DNA of 64,000 nucleotides from Dokdonia sp. PRO95. GTDB lineage: Bacteria; Bacteroidota; Bacteroidia; Flavobacteriales; Flavobacteriaceae. The notes below the pieces were generated by a model that worked only from the letters and a program-made list of their open reading frames with translations, did no database searches and was not told the origin of the DNA. Of the stretch, positions 16,399 to 25,697 are shown piece by piece. Position numbers and translations under genes: made by a program. Within the stretch, counting starts at the first letter, position 1. Every line of letters begins with the position of its first letter. The stretch is taken from NCBI RefSeq assembly GCF_000355805.1, contig NZ_CM001837.1, positions 718,409 to 782,408 of the forward strand, in the 5' to 3' direction.

Positions 16399-17184
16399 AT
16401 GAAAAGAGGTAGCGGTCTTAAGATCAGGTTACTTATAGGAGTTGCCATTGTTGCATTTGCACTTTTAAAAAACTGCAGCAATAGAGAAGAAAATCCATAT
16501 ACAGGCAAAGTACAAGCAATAAGCATGTCACCCGATGAGGAGATTGCAATGGGAATACAGTATGCCCCACAGATGGCAGAGCAGCATGGCGGTTTACACC
16601 CAGACCAGCAACTGCAAGCCTTTGTAGATCAAGTAGGAAATAAGCTAGTACAGGAAAGTATGGCTCGTGAGACCCCTTATAGATACGACTTTCACTTATT
16701 ACGAGATGAACAGACAGTAAATGCATTTGCACTTCCTGGAGGACAAATTTTTATCACCTATGCCCTACTTTCAAAACTTGAAAATGAAGATCAAGTCGCA
16801 GGTGTACTAGGTCACGAGATAGGTCACGTACTTGGAAAACACAGCGCAGAGCGCGCCGAAAACTCTAGCATGTGGTCTACCATCTCCATGGGTGCAGAAG
16901 TAGGCGGCGGCATGGGCGGTGCTGCAGGTTCTATAGGCCAGAGTGTCTTGTTAGGTAATGGTCGTGATGACGAGTTAGAGAGTGATGATCTAGGCGTACG
17001 CTTTATGATACGCGCTGGTTATGACCCATACCAGATGATAGGTGTGATGAAAATACTTAAAGCGGCAAGTGGCGGCAGTAGTCAGCCAGAATTCTCTAGC
17101 ACACACCCAGATCCAGAAAATCGTATAGAACAAATCAAGGAGAGCATCCAGAAATATGGTTATACGGGACCAGCGACTATGTAA
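16399..17184 (+). CDS. M48-family zinc metalloprotease
   Basis: A 261-residue protease with the zinc motif HEIGH at residues 139-143 (VLGHEIGHVLGKH) and the third ligand region DELESDDLGVRFM. NAFALPGGQIFI is the conserved edge strand. An N-terminal hydrophobic segment ending LLKNCSN could be a lipid anchor or an uncleaved signal, so it likely acts in the periplasm or at the outer membrane like YcaL/LoiP-type quality-control proteases. The C-terminal STHPDPENRIEQI motif is typical. A clean terminator follows. Confidence 0.9.
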   Translation: MKRGSGLKIRLLIGVAIVAFALLKNCSNREENPYTGKVQAISMSPDEEIAMGIQYAPQMAEQHGGLHPDQQLQAFVDQVGNKLVQESMARETPYRYDFHLLRDEQTVNAFALPGGQIFITYALLSKLENEDQVAGVLGHEIGHVLGKHSAERAENSSMWSTISMGAEVGGGMGGAAGSIGQSVLLGNGRDDELESDDLGVRFMIRAGYDPYQMIGVMKILKAASGGSSQPEFSSTHPDPENRIEQIKESIQKYGYTGPATM

Positions 17185-17222
17185 TAATATACTCGCAACC
17201 GTTTTCGTTAAAACCCTTTTAA

Positions 17223-17250
17223 AACCTCGCACCCGCGAGGTTTTGTTTTT
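17223..17250 (+). terminator. Intrinsic terminator after the M48 protease
   Basis: CCTCGC-ACCC-GCGAGG stem followed by TTTTGTTTTT, 40 bases after the stop codon and just before gpmI. Confidence 0.85.
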
Positions 17251-17274
17251 ATCTTTACTACTCAACCTAAGACG

Positions 17275-18789
17275 ATGAATAAAAAAACAATCCTAATGAT
17301 ACTAGATGGCTGGGGTATGGCTCCAGACAAAAAAGTATCTGCCGTAGACCAGGCACAAACGCCTTTTATAGACAGCCTTTACAATAAGTACCCCCACGCA
17401 CAGCTACTCACCCACGGTGAGAATGTAGGCCTGCCAGAGGGCCAGATGGGTAATAGCGAAGTGGGCCATATGAACCTAGGCGCCGGGAGGATTGTTTATC
17501 AAGACTTTGCTAAGATCAACAAAGCACTTAAAGAAGATACGCTCAAAGATGAGCAAGCGCTTAAGGATGCTTTCGCTTTCGCGAAAGAAAACAACAAGTC
17601 TGTTCACTTTCTCGGTCTCGTTTCTGATGGAGGTGTACATTCACACATTGAGCATCTTAAAGGACTTATTCTCGCTGCCGAAAATGCAGGAGTGCCACAA
17701 TCTTTCATTCACGCTTTTTCTGATGGTAGAGATGTAGATCCAAAATCTGGAAAAAAGATGATAGGTGATATTTCTGCTTTCGCGAAAGCACACAACGCAC
17801 AACTAGCATCTGTCATAGGTCGCTACTACGCAATGGACAGAGATAAACGATGGGAACGCGTTGCACTAGCATATAATTTAATTACCAAAGGAGCGGGAAC
17901 ACCTACTAAAGATATAGAACAAGCTATACAAGCCAGCTATGACGCAGGTAAAACAGATGAGTTTATAGATCCGCTTTTTGTAACTCAAGATGGGGAGACT
18001 ATCTCTACCGTGCAAGAAGGTGACGTAGTGATTTTCTTTAATTTTAGAACAGATCGTGGTCGCGAACTAACAGAGATGTTATCTCAAAAAGATTTTGCAG
18101 AGCAAGACACAAAAAAGCTTGACCTGTATTATGTTACAATGACTAACTATGATGACACCTTTAAAGGCATTAAAGTTATTTACGACAAAGACAATCTCGT
18201 AAATACCCTTGGTGAAGTTTTAGAAAGCGCAGGTAAGAAACAAATACGCATCGCAGAAACAGAAAAATATCCTCACGTAACCTTCTTCTTTTCTGGAGGG
18301 CGTGAAGAACCGTTTAATGGAGAGTCTAGATTACTAGCTCCCTCGCCAAAGGTTGCCACCTACGACCTGCAGCCAGAAATGAGCGCTTTTGAGATACGTG
18401 ACAAAATTGTTCCGGAAATAAACAAAGGAGACGTAGACTTTGTATGTCTTAACTTTGCAAATCCAGATATGGTAGGTCACACGGGTGTAATGGAAGCCGC
18501 AATAAAAGCCTGCGAAACAGTAGATAGCTGTACAAAAGATATTGTAACCGCCGCCGAAGAAAATGATTATACTGTAATCATCATTGCAGACCACGGTAAT
18601 GCAGAGGTGATGATCAACCCAGATGGATCGCCTAATACGGCACACACGACAAATCCAGTACCGGTGATACTAGTCGATAAAGACATCAAGAAAATCAACA
18701 ATGGTATTCTATCTGATGTGGCGCCTACAGTTTTAAAGCTACTAGGCGTAGACCAACCAGCTGTTATGGATTGTACACCTCTAATATAA
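17275..18789 (+). CDS. gpmI: 2,3-bisphosphoglycerate-independent phosphoglycerate mutase
   Basis: A 504-residue glycolytic enzyme converting 3-phosphoglycerate to 2-phosphoglycerate with two manganese ions. Metal and catalytic motifs: LDGWG (Asp11), MGNSEVGHMNLGAG with nucleophile Ser61, FSDGRDVDPKSG, YAMDRDKRWER, and the C-terminal IIADHGNAE and AHTTNPVP. It carries two perfect palindromic repeat cores, at 17577-17586 and 17778-17787. They are read as AFAFAKENN and SAFAKAHN, both in the phosphotransfer insert domain. Probably cotranscribed with the two thioredoxin-like genes that follow. Confidence 0.97.
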   Translation: MNKKTILMILDGWGMAPDKKVSAVDQAQTPFIDSLYNKYPHAQLLTHGENVGLPEGQMGNSEVGHMNLGAGRIVYQDFAKINKALKEDTLKDEQALKDAFAFAKENNKSVHFLGLVSDGGVHSHIEHLKGLILAAENAGVPQSFIHAFSDGRDVDPKSGKKMIGDISAFAKAHNAQLASVIGRYYAMDRDKRWERVALAYNLITKGAGTPTKDIEQAIQASYDAGKTDEFIDPLFVTQDGETISTVQEGDVVIFFNFRTDRGRELTEMLSQKDFAEQDTKKLDLYYVTMTNYDDTFKGIKVIYDKDNLVNTLGEVLESAGKKQIRIAETEKYPHVTFFFSGGREEPFNGESRLLAPSPKVATYDLQPEMSAFEIRDKIVPEINKGDVDFVCLNFANPDMVGHTGVMEAAIKACETVDSCTKDIVTAAEENDYTVIIIADHGNAEVMINPDGSPNTAHTTNPVPVILVDKDIKKINNGILSDVAPTVLKLLGVDQPAVMDCTPLI

Positions 18790-18801
18790 ATTACATATAC
18801 A

Positions 18802-19413
18802 ATGAAGCATTTTTATATAACACTCGCACTTCTTGCACTTATGTCAAGTTGTGATAGCTCAAAAAAAACAGTAGAAGCTACTCCTGCACCGCAGGTTACA
18901 GAGACTTTAGAAACAGAAACTCCTACTAAACCTGCACTGCCAGCAGTGGTTGCAAAACCCGCCCCTAAAGTGAAAACAATGTTAGTAGGTAAAGAAGATA
19001 GAACTGCCTTAGAACAAGCACCTTTTGATAGTTGGTTCAATCCTAACTATGCTAAATATGCAGTAAATGGAGATTACATAAAAGAAATAGAACAAGGACT
19101 AAAAGACGTTACTATCACCACTTTTATGGGAACTTGGTGTAGTGATAGTAAGCGTGAAACTCCAAGAATGTTTAAAATTCTAGATGAAGCTTCTTTTAAA
19201 AATCAAGACTTAGAACTTATTACTGTAGATCGTACAAAAAAGAAACCAACAATATATACTGACGGTAATAACATCATACGCGTACCTACTTTCATCTTTA
19301 AAAAAGATGGTAAAGAAATAGGCCGTATTGTGGAGCGTCCAGTAGAAAGTCTGGAAGAAGACATGCTTAAGATCTTAAATCAACAACCTTACAAACACTC
19401 TTATGAAAACTAA
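18802..19413 (+). CDS. Thioredoxin-like lipoprotein, paralog A
   Basis: A 203-residue lipoprotein (lipobox LMSSC, Cys17) with a Pro/Thr-rich linker to about residue 57 and a thioredoxin fold. Where a CxxC pair would stand, the sequence is FMGTWCSDSKRETP, so only one cysteine (about 113) is present. The cis-proline element VPTFIF is intact. It therefore cannot do normal dithiol chemistry alone and may act as a peroxidase-like, mixed-disulfide or binding protein. Shares its architecture with the next gene, which it overlaps by 11 bases. Confidence 0.8.
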   Translation: MKHFYITLALLALMSSCDSSKKTVEATPAPQVTETLETETPTKPALPAVVAKPAPKVKTMLVGKEDRTALEQAPFDSWFNPNYAKYAVNGDYIKEIEQGLKDVTITTFMGTWCSDSKRETPRMFKILDEASFKNQDLELITVDRTKKKPTIYTDGNNIIRVPTFIFKKDGKEIGRIVERPVESLEEDMLKILNQQPYKHSYEN

Positions 19414-19975
19414 TATTATAGCCTTAGCTACTATTATAGCACTTACTTTTTCTTGTAAAGAAAAGACCACCACCGAAGAAGTTGTGGTTGTTGAAGAAGT
19501 AGAAGTTGTAGATGAAAATGTAGACGACAATGGGGTTGCTATCCTTTTAGGCGCGCAAGAACGAGAAACCTTAGAGTCTGAGCCATATAACGAATGGTTT
19601 ATGAACAGTTACAAAAATCATACTATAAATACGGAGTCCCTTACGGCTGTTAAGGAAGGTCTTAAAGATGTAAGGGTCACTATATTTATGGGAACTTGGT
19701 GTGAGGACAGCCAGCGTGAAGTGCCTGCATTTTTCAAAATCCTTGATGAGGTAGATTATGAAAGTGAGACTGTAAAACTTATCACTGTTTCGCAAGATAA
19801 AACAGCTCCAGAAGAACTAGTAAAAGGGAAAGATATAACAAATGTGCCTACATTCATTTTTATGAAAGATGGTCAAGAACTTGGTCGTATTGTAGAGTAT
19901 CCTCTAGAAAGCTTAGAGAAAGATATGGCAAAGATTCTATCTGGCGCAGATTATCAACATGCTTATGCCGAGTAA
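19403..19975 (+). CDS. Thioredoxin-like lipoprotein, paralog B
   Basis: A 190-residue tandem paralog of the preceding product. Signal and lipobox LTFSC (Cys18), an unusual linker of Thr, Val and Glu repeats (about 20-45), then EPYNEWFMNSY, FMGTWCEDSQREVP with a single cysteine, VPTFIF and a shared end (YQHAYAE versus YKHSYEN). Both copies keep the motif WCxDS, arguing that the single-cysteine form is selected and not decay. Followed by a strong terminator. Confidence 0.8.
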   Translation: MKTNIIALATIIALTFSCKEKTTTEEVVVVEEVEVVDENVDDNGVAILLGAQERETLESEPYNEWFMNSYKNHTINTESLTAVKEGLKDVRVTIFMGTWCEDSQREVPAFFKILDEVDYESETVKLITVSQDKTAPEELVKGKDITNVPTFIFMKDGQELGRIVEYPLESLEKDMAKILSGADYQHAYAE

Positions 19976-19997
19976 ATAAACAACAGTTATTAATTTC

Positions 19998-20030
19998 AAA
20001 CCCCTCATCTTCATGAGGGGTTTTATTTTA
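19998..20030 (+). terminator. Intrinsic terminator after the thioredoxin-like pair
   Basis: AAACCCCTCAT-CTTC-ATGAGGGGTTTT followed by ATTTT; a perfect 7-base G/C-rich stem with A/T extension. Confidence 0.88.
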
Positions 20031-20104
20031 AACATAATTTTTAAGGGAGCTATATATATTTATTAGCTTAGCGCATTAAACATTGATCAAAAAACAATTA
20101 ATTT

Positions 20105-20491
20105 ATGAAATGGTATTTAAAAGTAGTAGGAGATAATTATGCAAACTTTGAAGGAAGAGCACGTAGGGAAGAGTATTGGATGTTTGCGCTTTTTAATGTT
20201 ATTTTCGTCATGCTTGCTTATATTCCACTTATTGCTGGTGCTGCAATGGAAAGTGAGGCACTAATTATGGTAGGGAGTCTATTACTTTTTCTTTACATAG
20301 TCGCTCTATTTATACCTAGTATTGCGGTAGCAGTACGCAGGCTTCACGATCAGGGTAAAAGCGGTACTTGGTATTTTATAAACTTTGTTCCATTTATAGG
20401 TGGCATTTGGTTTCTTATACTAATGATAACAGAAGGAACTCATGGTACTAATCAATATGGCCCAGACCCTAAGGGTGACCTGATACAATAA
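20105..20491 (+). CDS. DUF805 inner-membrane protein
   Basis: A 128-residue protein of the DUF805 (YhaH-like) family, about four helices. The N-terminal YANFEGRARREEYWMFALFN, RRLHDQGKSGTWYF and the C-terminal GTNQYGPDPKG are hallmark segments. Function unknown. Stands alone between two terminators. Confidence 0.88.
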   Translation: MKWYLKVVGDNYANFEGRARREEYWMFALFNVIFVMLAYIPLIAGAAMESEALIMVGSLLLFLYIVALFIPSIAVAVRRLHDQGKSGTWYFINFVPFIGGIWFLILMITEGTHGTNQYGPDPKGDLIQ

Positions 20492-20506
20492 TAATTATTA
20501 ACTTAT

Positions 20507-20545
20507 AACAAAGGGCTTCTATAAAACTTATAGAAGCCCTTTGTT
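20507..20545. terminator. Bidirectional terminator
   Basis: AACAAAGGGCTTCTATAA pairs perfectly with TTATAGAAGCCCTTTGTT around an AAC loop, following the DUF805 stop. Confidence 0.85.
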
Positions 20546-20608
20546 ATTATATAAACGTAACCGTAGTTCTTTTTGTAATTTTGCATAAACTTTAAAACAA
20601 TCGAAACA

Positions 20609-21060
20609 ATAAAAACCATAGCAGTAGATTTTGATGGTACCATTGTAGAAAATGCGTATCCAGGGATTGGTAAGCCTATGTTATTTGCTTTTGTAATACT
20701 CATAAAAAATTACAACAAGAAGGAAACAGACTCATCTTGTGGACTTATAGAAGTGGTGCTCGCTTAGATGAAGCCGTACAGTTCTGTGCGGATAATGGCA
20801 TTACATTTTATGCCATAAATAAAAGCTATCCAGAGGAAGTTTTAAGTGAAGATATAAGCCGCAAGATCAACGCAGATATTTTTATTGACGATCGCGATGT
20901 ACGTGGTATGATGGGATGGGGTGAGATCTATCAAATATTAGGCAGCAGTGATGAGAAATCACCCTCGCTAAAACAGAAGCGCAGTAAACCTGCTAGAAAA
21001 CAATCAAAAAAGAGCTTTATGTCTCGCATAGAGGAGCTTTTTAAAGACGAAAACGCATAA
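20609..21060 (+). pseudogene. Broken HAD-like hydrolase (BT0820 type)
   Basis: The reading frame from 20609 gives IKTIAVDFDGTIVENAYPGI and then GKPMLFAF, the catalytic start of a small HAD-like hydrolase family. Homology then continues one frame lower, from about 20695: NTHKKLQQEGNRLILWTYRS, then DEAVQFCADNGITFYAINKS and IFIDDRDVRGMMGWGE, to the stop at 21060. A one-base loss near 20690-20697 (TTTTGTAATACT) explains the shift. In addition, the codon where the family has its initiating ATG is ATA (20609). Two independent lesions argue for a decayed gene, though the rest is well preserved. The last codon overlaps the map start (TAATG). Confidence 0.75.
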
Positions 21061-21881
21061 TGGCAATTATACAGAAAACAAGAGAAGAGATTGAGTTAAT
21101 GCGTGAGAGTGCGCTAGTAGTATCCCGCACCTTAGGTATGCTTGCCGCCGAAGTAAAGCCAGGAGTCACTACGCTATATCTAGACAAACTTGCCGAAGAA
21201 TATATAAGATCACAAGATGCCATTCCTGGTTTCTTGGGGCTATATGATTTCCCTAACACCTTATGCATGAGTCCTAATGAGCAAGTTGTACATGGTATCC
21301 CAAATGACAAACCTCTTATAGAAGGTGACATTATATCTATAGATTGTGGTGCTATAAAAAATGGATTTTATGGTGATCACGCTTATACGTTTGAGGTAGG
21401 AGAAGTAAGCACTGAAGTAAAGAAATTACTTGAAGTCACTAAGCAATCTCTTTATGTAGGTATAGAGCAGCTTAAAGTAGGAAATCGCGTAGGTGACGTA
21501 GGGTATGCTATTCAGAAATTTACCGAAGACCACGGTTATGGTGTAGTGCGCGAACTCGTAGGTCACGGTCTAGGAACTACCATGCATGAAGATCCAGAAA
21601 TGCCTAACTACGGTAAACGTGGACGCGGTAAAAAATTTATAGAAGGTATGGTAGTAGCCATCGAGCCTATGACTAATATGGGAACTCGCAATATCACACA
21701 GCACAATGACGGCTGGACGATAACTACACGCGACAATAAACCAAGTGCCCACTTTGAGCATGATGTTGCTATATTAGATGGTAAACCTGAATTATTATCC
21801 ACTTTTGCATACATCTACAAGGCCTTAGGGATTGAGAGCGATGAGGAAAGTCCTTTTCGTCAGCAAGCATTAGTGCTGTAA
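21060..21881 (+). CDS. map: Methionine aminopeptidase, type I
   Basis: A 273-residue dinuclear metallopeptidase removing the initiator methionine. Metal-ligand motifs: SIDCGAIKNGFYGDHAYTF with both aspartates, VGHGLGTTMHEDPEMPNYG with the histidines, VVAIEPM and the final FEHDVAIL glutamate. EQVVHGIPND is the substrate-binding segment. Full length for the family. It starts in the TAATG overlap with the decayed hydrolase gene and is followed 4 bases later by a methyltransferase gene. Confidence 0.96.
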   Translation: MAIIQKTREEIELMRESALVVSRTLGMLAAEVKPGVTTLYLDKLAEEYIRSQDAIPGFLGLYDFPNTLCMSPNEQVVHGIPNDKPLIEGDIISIDCGAIKNGFYGDHAYTFEVGEVSTEVKKLLEVTKQSLYVGIEQLKVGNRVGDVGYAIQKFTEDHGYGVVRELVGHGLGTTMHEDPEMPNYGKRGRGKKFIEGMVVAIEPMTNMGTRNITQHNDGWTITTRDNKPSAHFEHDVAILDGKPELLSTFAYIYKALGIESDEESPFRQQALVL

Positions 21882-21884
21882 CTA

Positions 21885-22649
21885 GTGAAAAAGCTTTTCA
21901 AATTTTTCTTAAATGCCATTCCGCGACCTTTGTTAATAAGGGCTAGTTATGTGGTGAGACCAATTATGGCTACCTTTTTAAAAGGTGTCCGTTACGAAGA
22001 CCCTATTGACAGAAAAACATTTAAGAAATTTTTACCGTACGGTTATGGTACGCCAAGAGAGAATGTCCTGTCTCCATCTACACTTTCACTCGAACGTCAC
22101 AGACTTTTGTGGCTATGGTTACAACGAGAAACAGATTTCTTTACCTCCCCTAGAAAAGTGTTGCATTTTGCTCCAGAGCAAGCATTTTATAAACGCTTTC
22201 GCGAAAGCGCACACCTAGATTACACCACTACAGATTTAAACTCTCCACTAGCAGATGTAAAAGCAGATATATGTGATTTGCCTTTCGGCGAAAATAGTTA
22301 TGATCTCATATTCTGTAATCATGTATTAGAGCATATCCCAGATGACACTAAAGCCATGCAAGAATTATATCGCGTATTAAGACCAGGTGGGATGGCTATT
22401 TTACAAATACCGCAAGAACTTGATAGAGCCCTAACTTTTGAGGATGACACCATCACAGATCGTGAAGAACGCGCTAAAATATTTGGACAATATGACCATG
22501 TACGTGTCTATGGTCGTGACTACTTTGACAAACTAAGAAGCATAGGATTTAAAGTAGATGAAGTAGATTATACAAACACCTTATCTCAAGATGAAGTAGA
22601 TCGCTATAGACTAGCTCAAGGAGAGATATTACCAGTTTGTTATAAATAA
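21885..22649 (+). CDS. Class I SAM-dependent methyltransferase
   Basis: A 254-residue methyltransferase with a GTG start. The core shows YTTTDLNSPLADVKADICDL (SAM pocket), SYDLIFCNHVLEHIPDDTKA and LYRVLRPGGMAILQIP. Substrate unknown; the hydrophobic, basic N-terminus (KKLFKFFLNAIPRPLL) suggests membrane association. The palindromic repeat at 22194-22209 is read here as KRFRESAH, a different frame from the AFAKA copies. The gene sits 4 bases after map, likely cotranscribed. Confidence 0.85.
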   Translation: MKKLFKFFLNAIPRPLLIRASYVVRPIMATFLKGVRYEDPIDRKTFKKFLPYGYGTPRENVLSPSTLSLERHRLLWLWLQRETDFFTSPRKVLHFAPEQAFYKRFRESAHLDYTTTDLNSPLADVKADICDLPFGENSYDLIFCNHVLEHIPDDTKAMQELYRVLRPGGMAILQIPQELDRALTFEDDTITDREERAKIFGQYDHVRVYGRDYFDKLRSIGFKVDEVDYTNTLSQDEVDRYRLAQGEILPVCYK

Positions 22650-22684
22650 TCGTATTTTCATGCTTTGCTAACTAATCTAACCCA

Positions 22685-24229
22685 ATGGGACATCAAGCTA
22701 AAGCAATTTATTTGTTACTCTTTTTTAGCTTTTACGTCTCGTTTGGACAAACTTCAAATGACTGTATAAATGCCATACAAGTATGTGGCAGTTTACAATT
22801 AGGTATAGAACCTGCGGGAGTGGGATTTGACGAATTCTCAGAATCTGCTAATACTCCCCCACCTTGTTTTTTTGGTCTTTCTGACACAATCTGGCTAAGT
22901 TTTACATTTACATCTGACGGCACATTTGGTTTTACCATCACCCCTACTAACAATACAGATGACTATGATTTTGCTGTTTATGGCCCCACAGATGATTGTA
23001 GCTCACTAGGTGATGCCATAAGGTGCTCTACTACAAACCCACGAGCTGCAGGAGTAAGTGCAGCCACAGGGTTATCTCTAGCAGAACCTAATGATGATAT
23101 ATCAGAGGGACCAGGAGCAGATGGCGATGGTTTTTTAAGCGGTCTAAATGTTCTCGCTGGTCAGACATATTATGTTTTAATTGATCGTGCAATAGGTAAT
23201 CAAAGTTTTGATATTGAAACTACAGGAACCTCACAATTACCTGAAACTCCAACTATAAATCCAATCCAAAATCAAGAGTTATGTGATCTTGACGGTCCTG
23301 TAGACGAGAAAACAAGATTTGACCTTGCTTCACTCATTCCATCGATAAATAATCAAAACAATGTAGCTGTGACATTTCATGAAACTTTGGATAATGTAAG
23401 CACAGGTGCAGATCCTATTGAATTAGATTATGTCAACATAGCTAACCCACAAACGCTTTATTATCGTGTAGAAAACACCCTCACAGGCTGTTTCAATATT
23501 GATGAATTTGATTTATCTGTAGCTATACCATTTGATGTGACCTTACCTCAAGACTTACAAATTTGCACTAACGATGCGCAACCTATAATACTTACTACAG
23601 AAGCTAATTATGCTTTCTACGAATGGAGTAATGGTCAATCTGGAGAAAATCTCAATGAAATCACAGTTAATGCTCCTGGAACTTATAGCGTTAATATAAC
23701 AGATATCAGTGGTTGTAGAGCCACACAGAGCACTACGATTGTTGGAAGTTCCATAGCAAATATCACAGAGATATCAGTTACTAGTTTTGCACAGAATAAT
23801 AATACCGCCATAGTAAATACAGAAGGTTTAGGTGAATATGAGTATGCAATTGACGTGCCAAGCAACTTCCAAGACAGCAATACTTTTACAGGACTAACTA
23901 ACGGTTATTATAACTTTTATGTAAGAGATAAAAAGGGATGTGGCACCAGCACAGAAAGACAACTCATTTTAGATTATCCTCGCTACTTCACACCTAATGG
24001 TGATGGATATCATGATAAGTGGAAAATAATAGGCATTGGCGATATAGAAGATATAGCATCCATATACATATTTGACCGATACGGCAAATTATTAAAGCAG
24101 CTATCTCCGCAATCCAGTGGATGGGATGGAACGTACAGAGGGAAGCTACTTCCTTCTAGTGATTATTGGTTTTTATTAAAGTTTAATAACCGAGAAGACG
24201 TTGCTGGACATTTTCTATTAAAACGTTAA
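22685..24229 (+). CDS. T9SS type B cargo protein
   Basis: A 514-residue secreted protein. After a signal peptide (FYVSFGQT cut region) comes a beta-rich domain with paired cysteines (NDCINAIQVCGSLQLG, PPCFFGLSDTIWLSF). Immunoglobulin-like repeats follow, and a C-terminal gliding-type sorting domain (about 430-514) contains YPRYFTPNGDGYHDKW, YIFDRYGKLL, GWDGTYRGKLLPSSDYWF and the ending FLLKR. That tail is the type B signal for type IX secretion and surface attachment in Bacteroidetes. Ligand or function of the repeats is unknown. Tail-to-tail with apbE, overlapping by 4 bases. Confidence 0.9.
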   Translation: MGHQAKAIYLLLFFSFYVSFGQTSNDCINAIQVCGSLQLGIEPAGVGFDEFSESANTPPPCFFGLSDTIWLSFTFTSDGTFGFTITPTNNTDDYDFAVYGPTDDCSSLGDAIRCSTTNPRAAGVSAATGLSLAEPNDDISEGPGADGDGFLSGLNVLAGQTYYVLIDRAIGNQSFDIETTGTSQLPETPTINPIQNQELCDLDGPVDEKTRFDLASLIPSINNQNNVAVTFHETLDNVSTGADPIELDYVNIANPQTLYYRVENTLTGCFNIDEFDLSVAIPFDVTLPQDLQICTNDAQPIILTTEANYAFYEWSNGQSGENLNEITVNAPGTYSVNITDISGCRATQSTTIVGSSIANITEISVTSFAQNNNTAIVNTEGLGEYEYAIDVPSNFQDSNTFTGLTNGYYNFYVRDKKGCGTSTERQLILDYPRYFTPNGDGYHDKWKIIGIGDIEDIASIYIFDRYGKLLKQLSPQSSGWDGTYRGKLLPSSDYWFLLKFNNREDVAGHFLLKR

Positions 24230-25224
24230 TCTTGTATATATTTACTAAACCCTAGAGTCATAAAAACTCCTCCATCATACACGAGGTAAGCTTCTATATT
24301 TTGACCTTTTAAGGCCTCTTTTGAGCGCTCAAGCCCCATTGCCATACAAGAAGTTGCCCAAGCATCTGCCGTGGCACAATCATCTGCAATAATGGTTGCA
24401 CTGAGCACATCACTACGCTCTGCAGAACCCGTAAGTGGGTTTATGGTATGTACGTATTGTTTACCCGTAGCTTCGTCAACGCGATTCTTTCGGTAATTTC
24501 CAGAGCCAGCCATCGCCTTGTTTGTAAGGTTTACGAGAACTGATGCCGTTCTGTCTGTCACTTTAGAATCTAGATTTTCTATTCCTACTGTCCAGCGTTG
24601 TTCTTTATTAAGGTTGGTCCCTGCGGCCACTATCTCTCCACCTATATCTACGAGGTAGTTATTAAACCCCTTTGAACCCATATAAGCTGCCACTCTATCT
24701 ACTCCATACCCTTTTGCGATAGCATTAAAGTCAAAATAAATAGTTGAAGCGGTCTTGCTTATCGTTCCATCTTCTTGTAATTGTACTTTACTCCAACCTA
24801 CATACTGCATTAATGAGTCTAATGTAGGCCCATCTAATGTTTCTAAGGCCTCTGTATCCCCAAAACCGTACGCATTGCGCAATGTGCCTACTGTAGGATC
24901 AAAGTAGTCTGATGTGACTTTATTTAGCTTTCGCGAAAGCGTAAATACATCCTTAAACATAGCATCTACAACAACGGTAGTATCGCCTCTATTTATTTTT
25001 GAGATATCACTTTCCGGAATGTACGTGCTTAGTGACTGGTTTACCACTGCTACCACAGAGTCTATACCCTTTTTAATTTGTGGAGCCTCTGCTACCTCTC
25101 CAAAGTATTTTACTCCATAACTAGTGCCAAAAGCGTTGCCTGCGATTGTAATCTCGTCTGGGGTTTGTGACTGTTTACAAGCTAGAAAACTTACAGCAAT
25201 AAGAAATGATAGAAGTATGCGCAT
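24226..25224 (-). CDS. apbE: FAD:protein FMN transferase
   Basis: A 332-residue lipoprotein (lipobox VSFLAC, Cys16) that transfers FMN from FAD onto threonines of NqrB and NqrC. Motifs: GTSYGVKYFGE, DFNAIAKGYGVDRVA, NYLVDIGGEIVAAG, and DDCATADAWATSCMAMG binding the metal. It lies at the downstream end of the nqr gene run, where its product is needed. The palindrome at 24927-24944 is read as TLSRKLN, close to the DYFDPTVGTL segment. Overlaps its upstream neighbour by one base. Confidence 0.95.
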   Translation of the reverse strand: MRILLSFLIAVSFLACKQSQTPDEITIAGNAFGTSYGVKYFGEVAEAPQIKKGIDSVVAVVNQSLSTYIPESDISKINRGDTTVVVDAMFKDVFTLSRKLNKVTSDYFDPTVGTLRNAYGFGDTEALETLDGPTLDSLMQYVGWSKVQLQEDGTISKTASTIYFDFNAIAKGYGVDRVAAYMGSKGFNNYLVDIGGEIVAAGTNLNKEQRWTVGIENLDSKVTDRTASVLVNLTNKAMAGSGNYRKNRVDEATGKQYVHTINPLTGSAERSDVLSATIIADDCATADAWATSCMAMGLERSKEALKGQNIEAYLVYDGGVFMTLGFSKYIQD

Positions 25225-25586
25225 TATTGTATCTCTTGAAGTCCGTTATAAATCTCTCTGTAAGCCGAATCTTTTTCGACCGGTTTTTGATAATTGTCTC
25301 CGTGACCTAGTCCTACCCCAGCATAAAATGTACGTGCTTCAAACTTGAGTGCGTGATCACGCATTTTTATCATAAAAGCTTCATCATACACATTTGCATC
25401 TTCTGGAAATGTACGCGCTCTTACGATTACAAAATGTAATTTTTTATCCTTGAGAGCCACAAACTGCGGGTCCTTTTTAAGCTTAGAATTTACTGCCATA
25501 AACTCAAAGCCTTGACTCTTTAAATCTTCTCCTACGATATTCATCGCAAGGTTGTGAAGCTCTTGTTCTGTAAGAAGTTCTGCCAT
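25224..25586 (-). CDS. Conserved hypothetical protein between nqrF and apbE
   Basis: A 120-residue soluble protein that I cannot assign to a named family. The ATG at 25586 begins MAELLTEQELHNLAMNIVGE. An earlier in-frame start is possible but adds a tail without support. Segments of note: FVALKDKKLHFVIVRARTF and FYAGVGLGHGDNYQKPV. The placement between nqrF and apbE, with a one-base overlap to apbE, suggests a role in Nqr maturation or assembly, by position only. Confidence 0.65.
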   Translation of the reverse strand: MAELLTEQELHNLAMNIVGEDLKSQGFEFMAVNSKLKKDPQFVALKDKKLHFVIVRARTFPEDANVYDEAFMIKMRDHALKFEARTFYAGVGLGHGDNYQKPVEKDSAYREIYNGLQEIQ

Positions 25587-25659
25587 ATTACAAAGATAAT
25601 ATTCACAGTTAACTGTACCTAACTGCAGCATAGTTTTGAAAGTAACAATATATCTAAAA

Positions 25660-25697
25660 ACACAAAACCCGATACATTGCTGTATCGGGTTTTTAGG
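25660..25697. terminator. Hairpin after nqrF
   Basis: AAAACCCGATACA-TTGC-TGTATCGGGTTTTT forms a near-perfect stem with A and T runs on both sides, just downstream of nqrF. It could separate nqrA-F from the two genes that follow. Confidence 0.8.
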
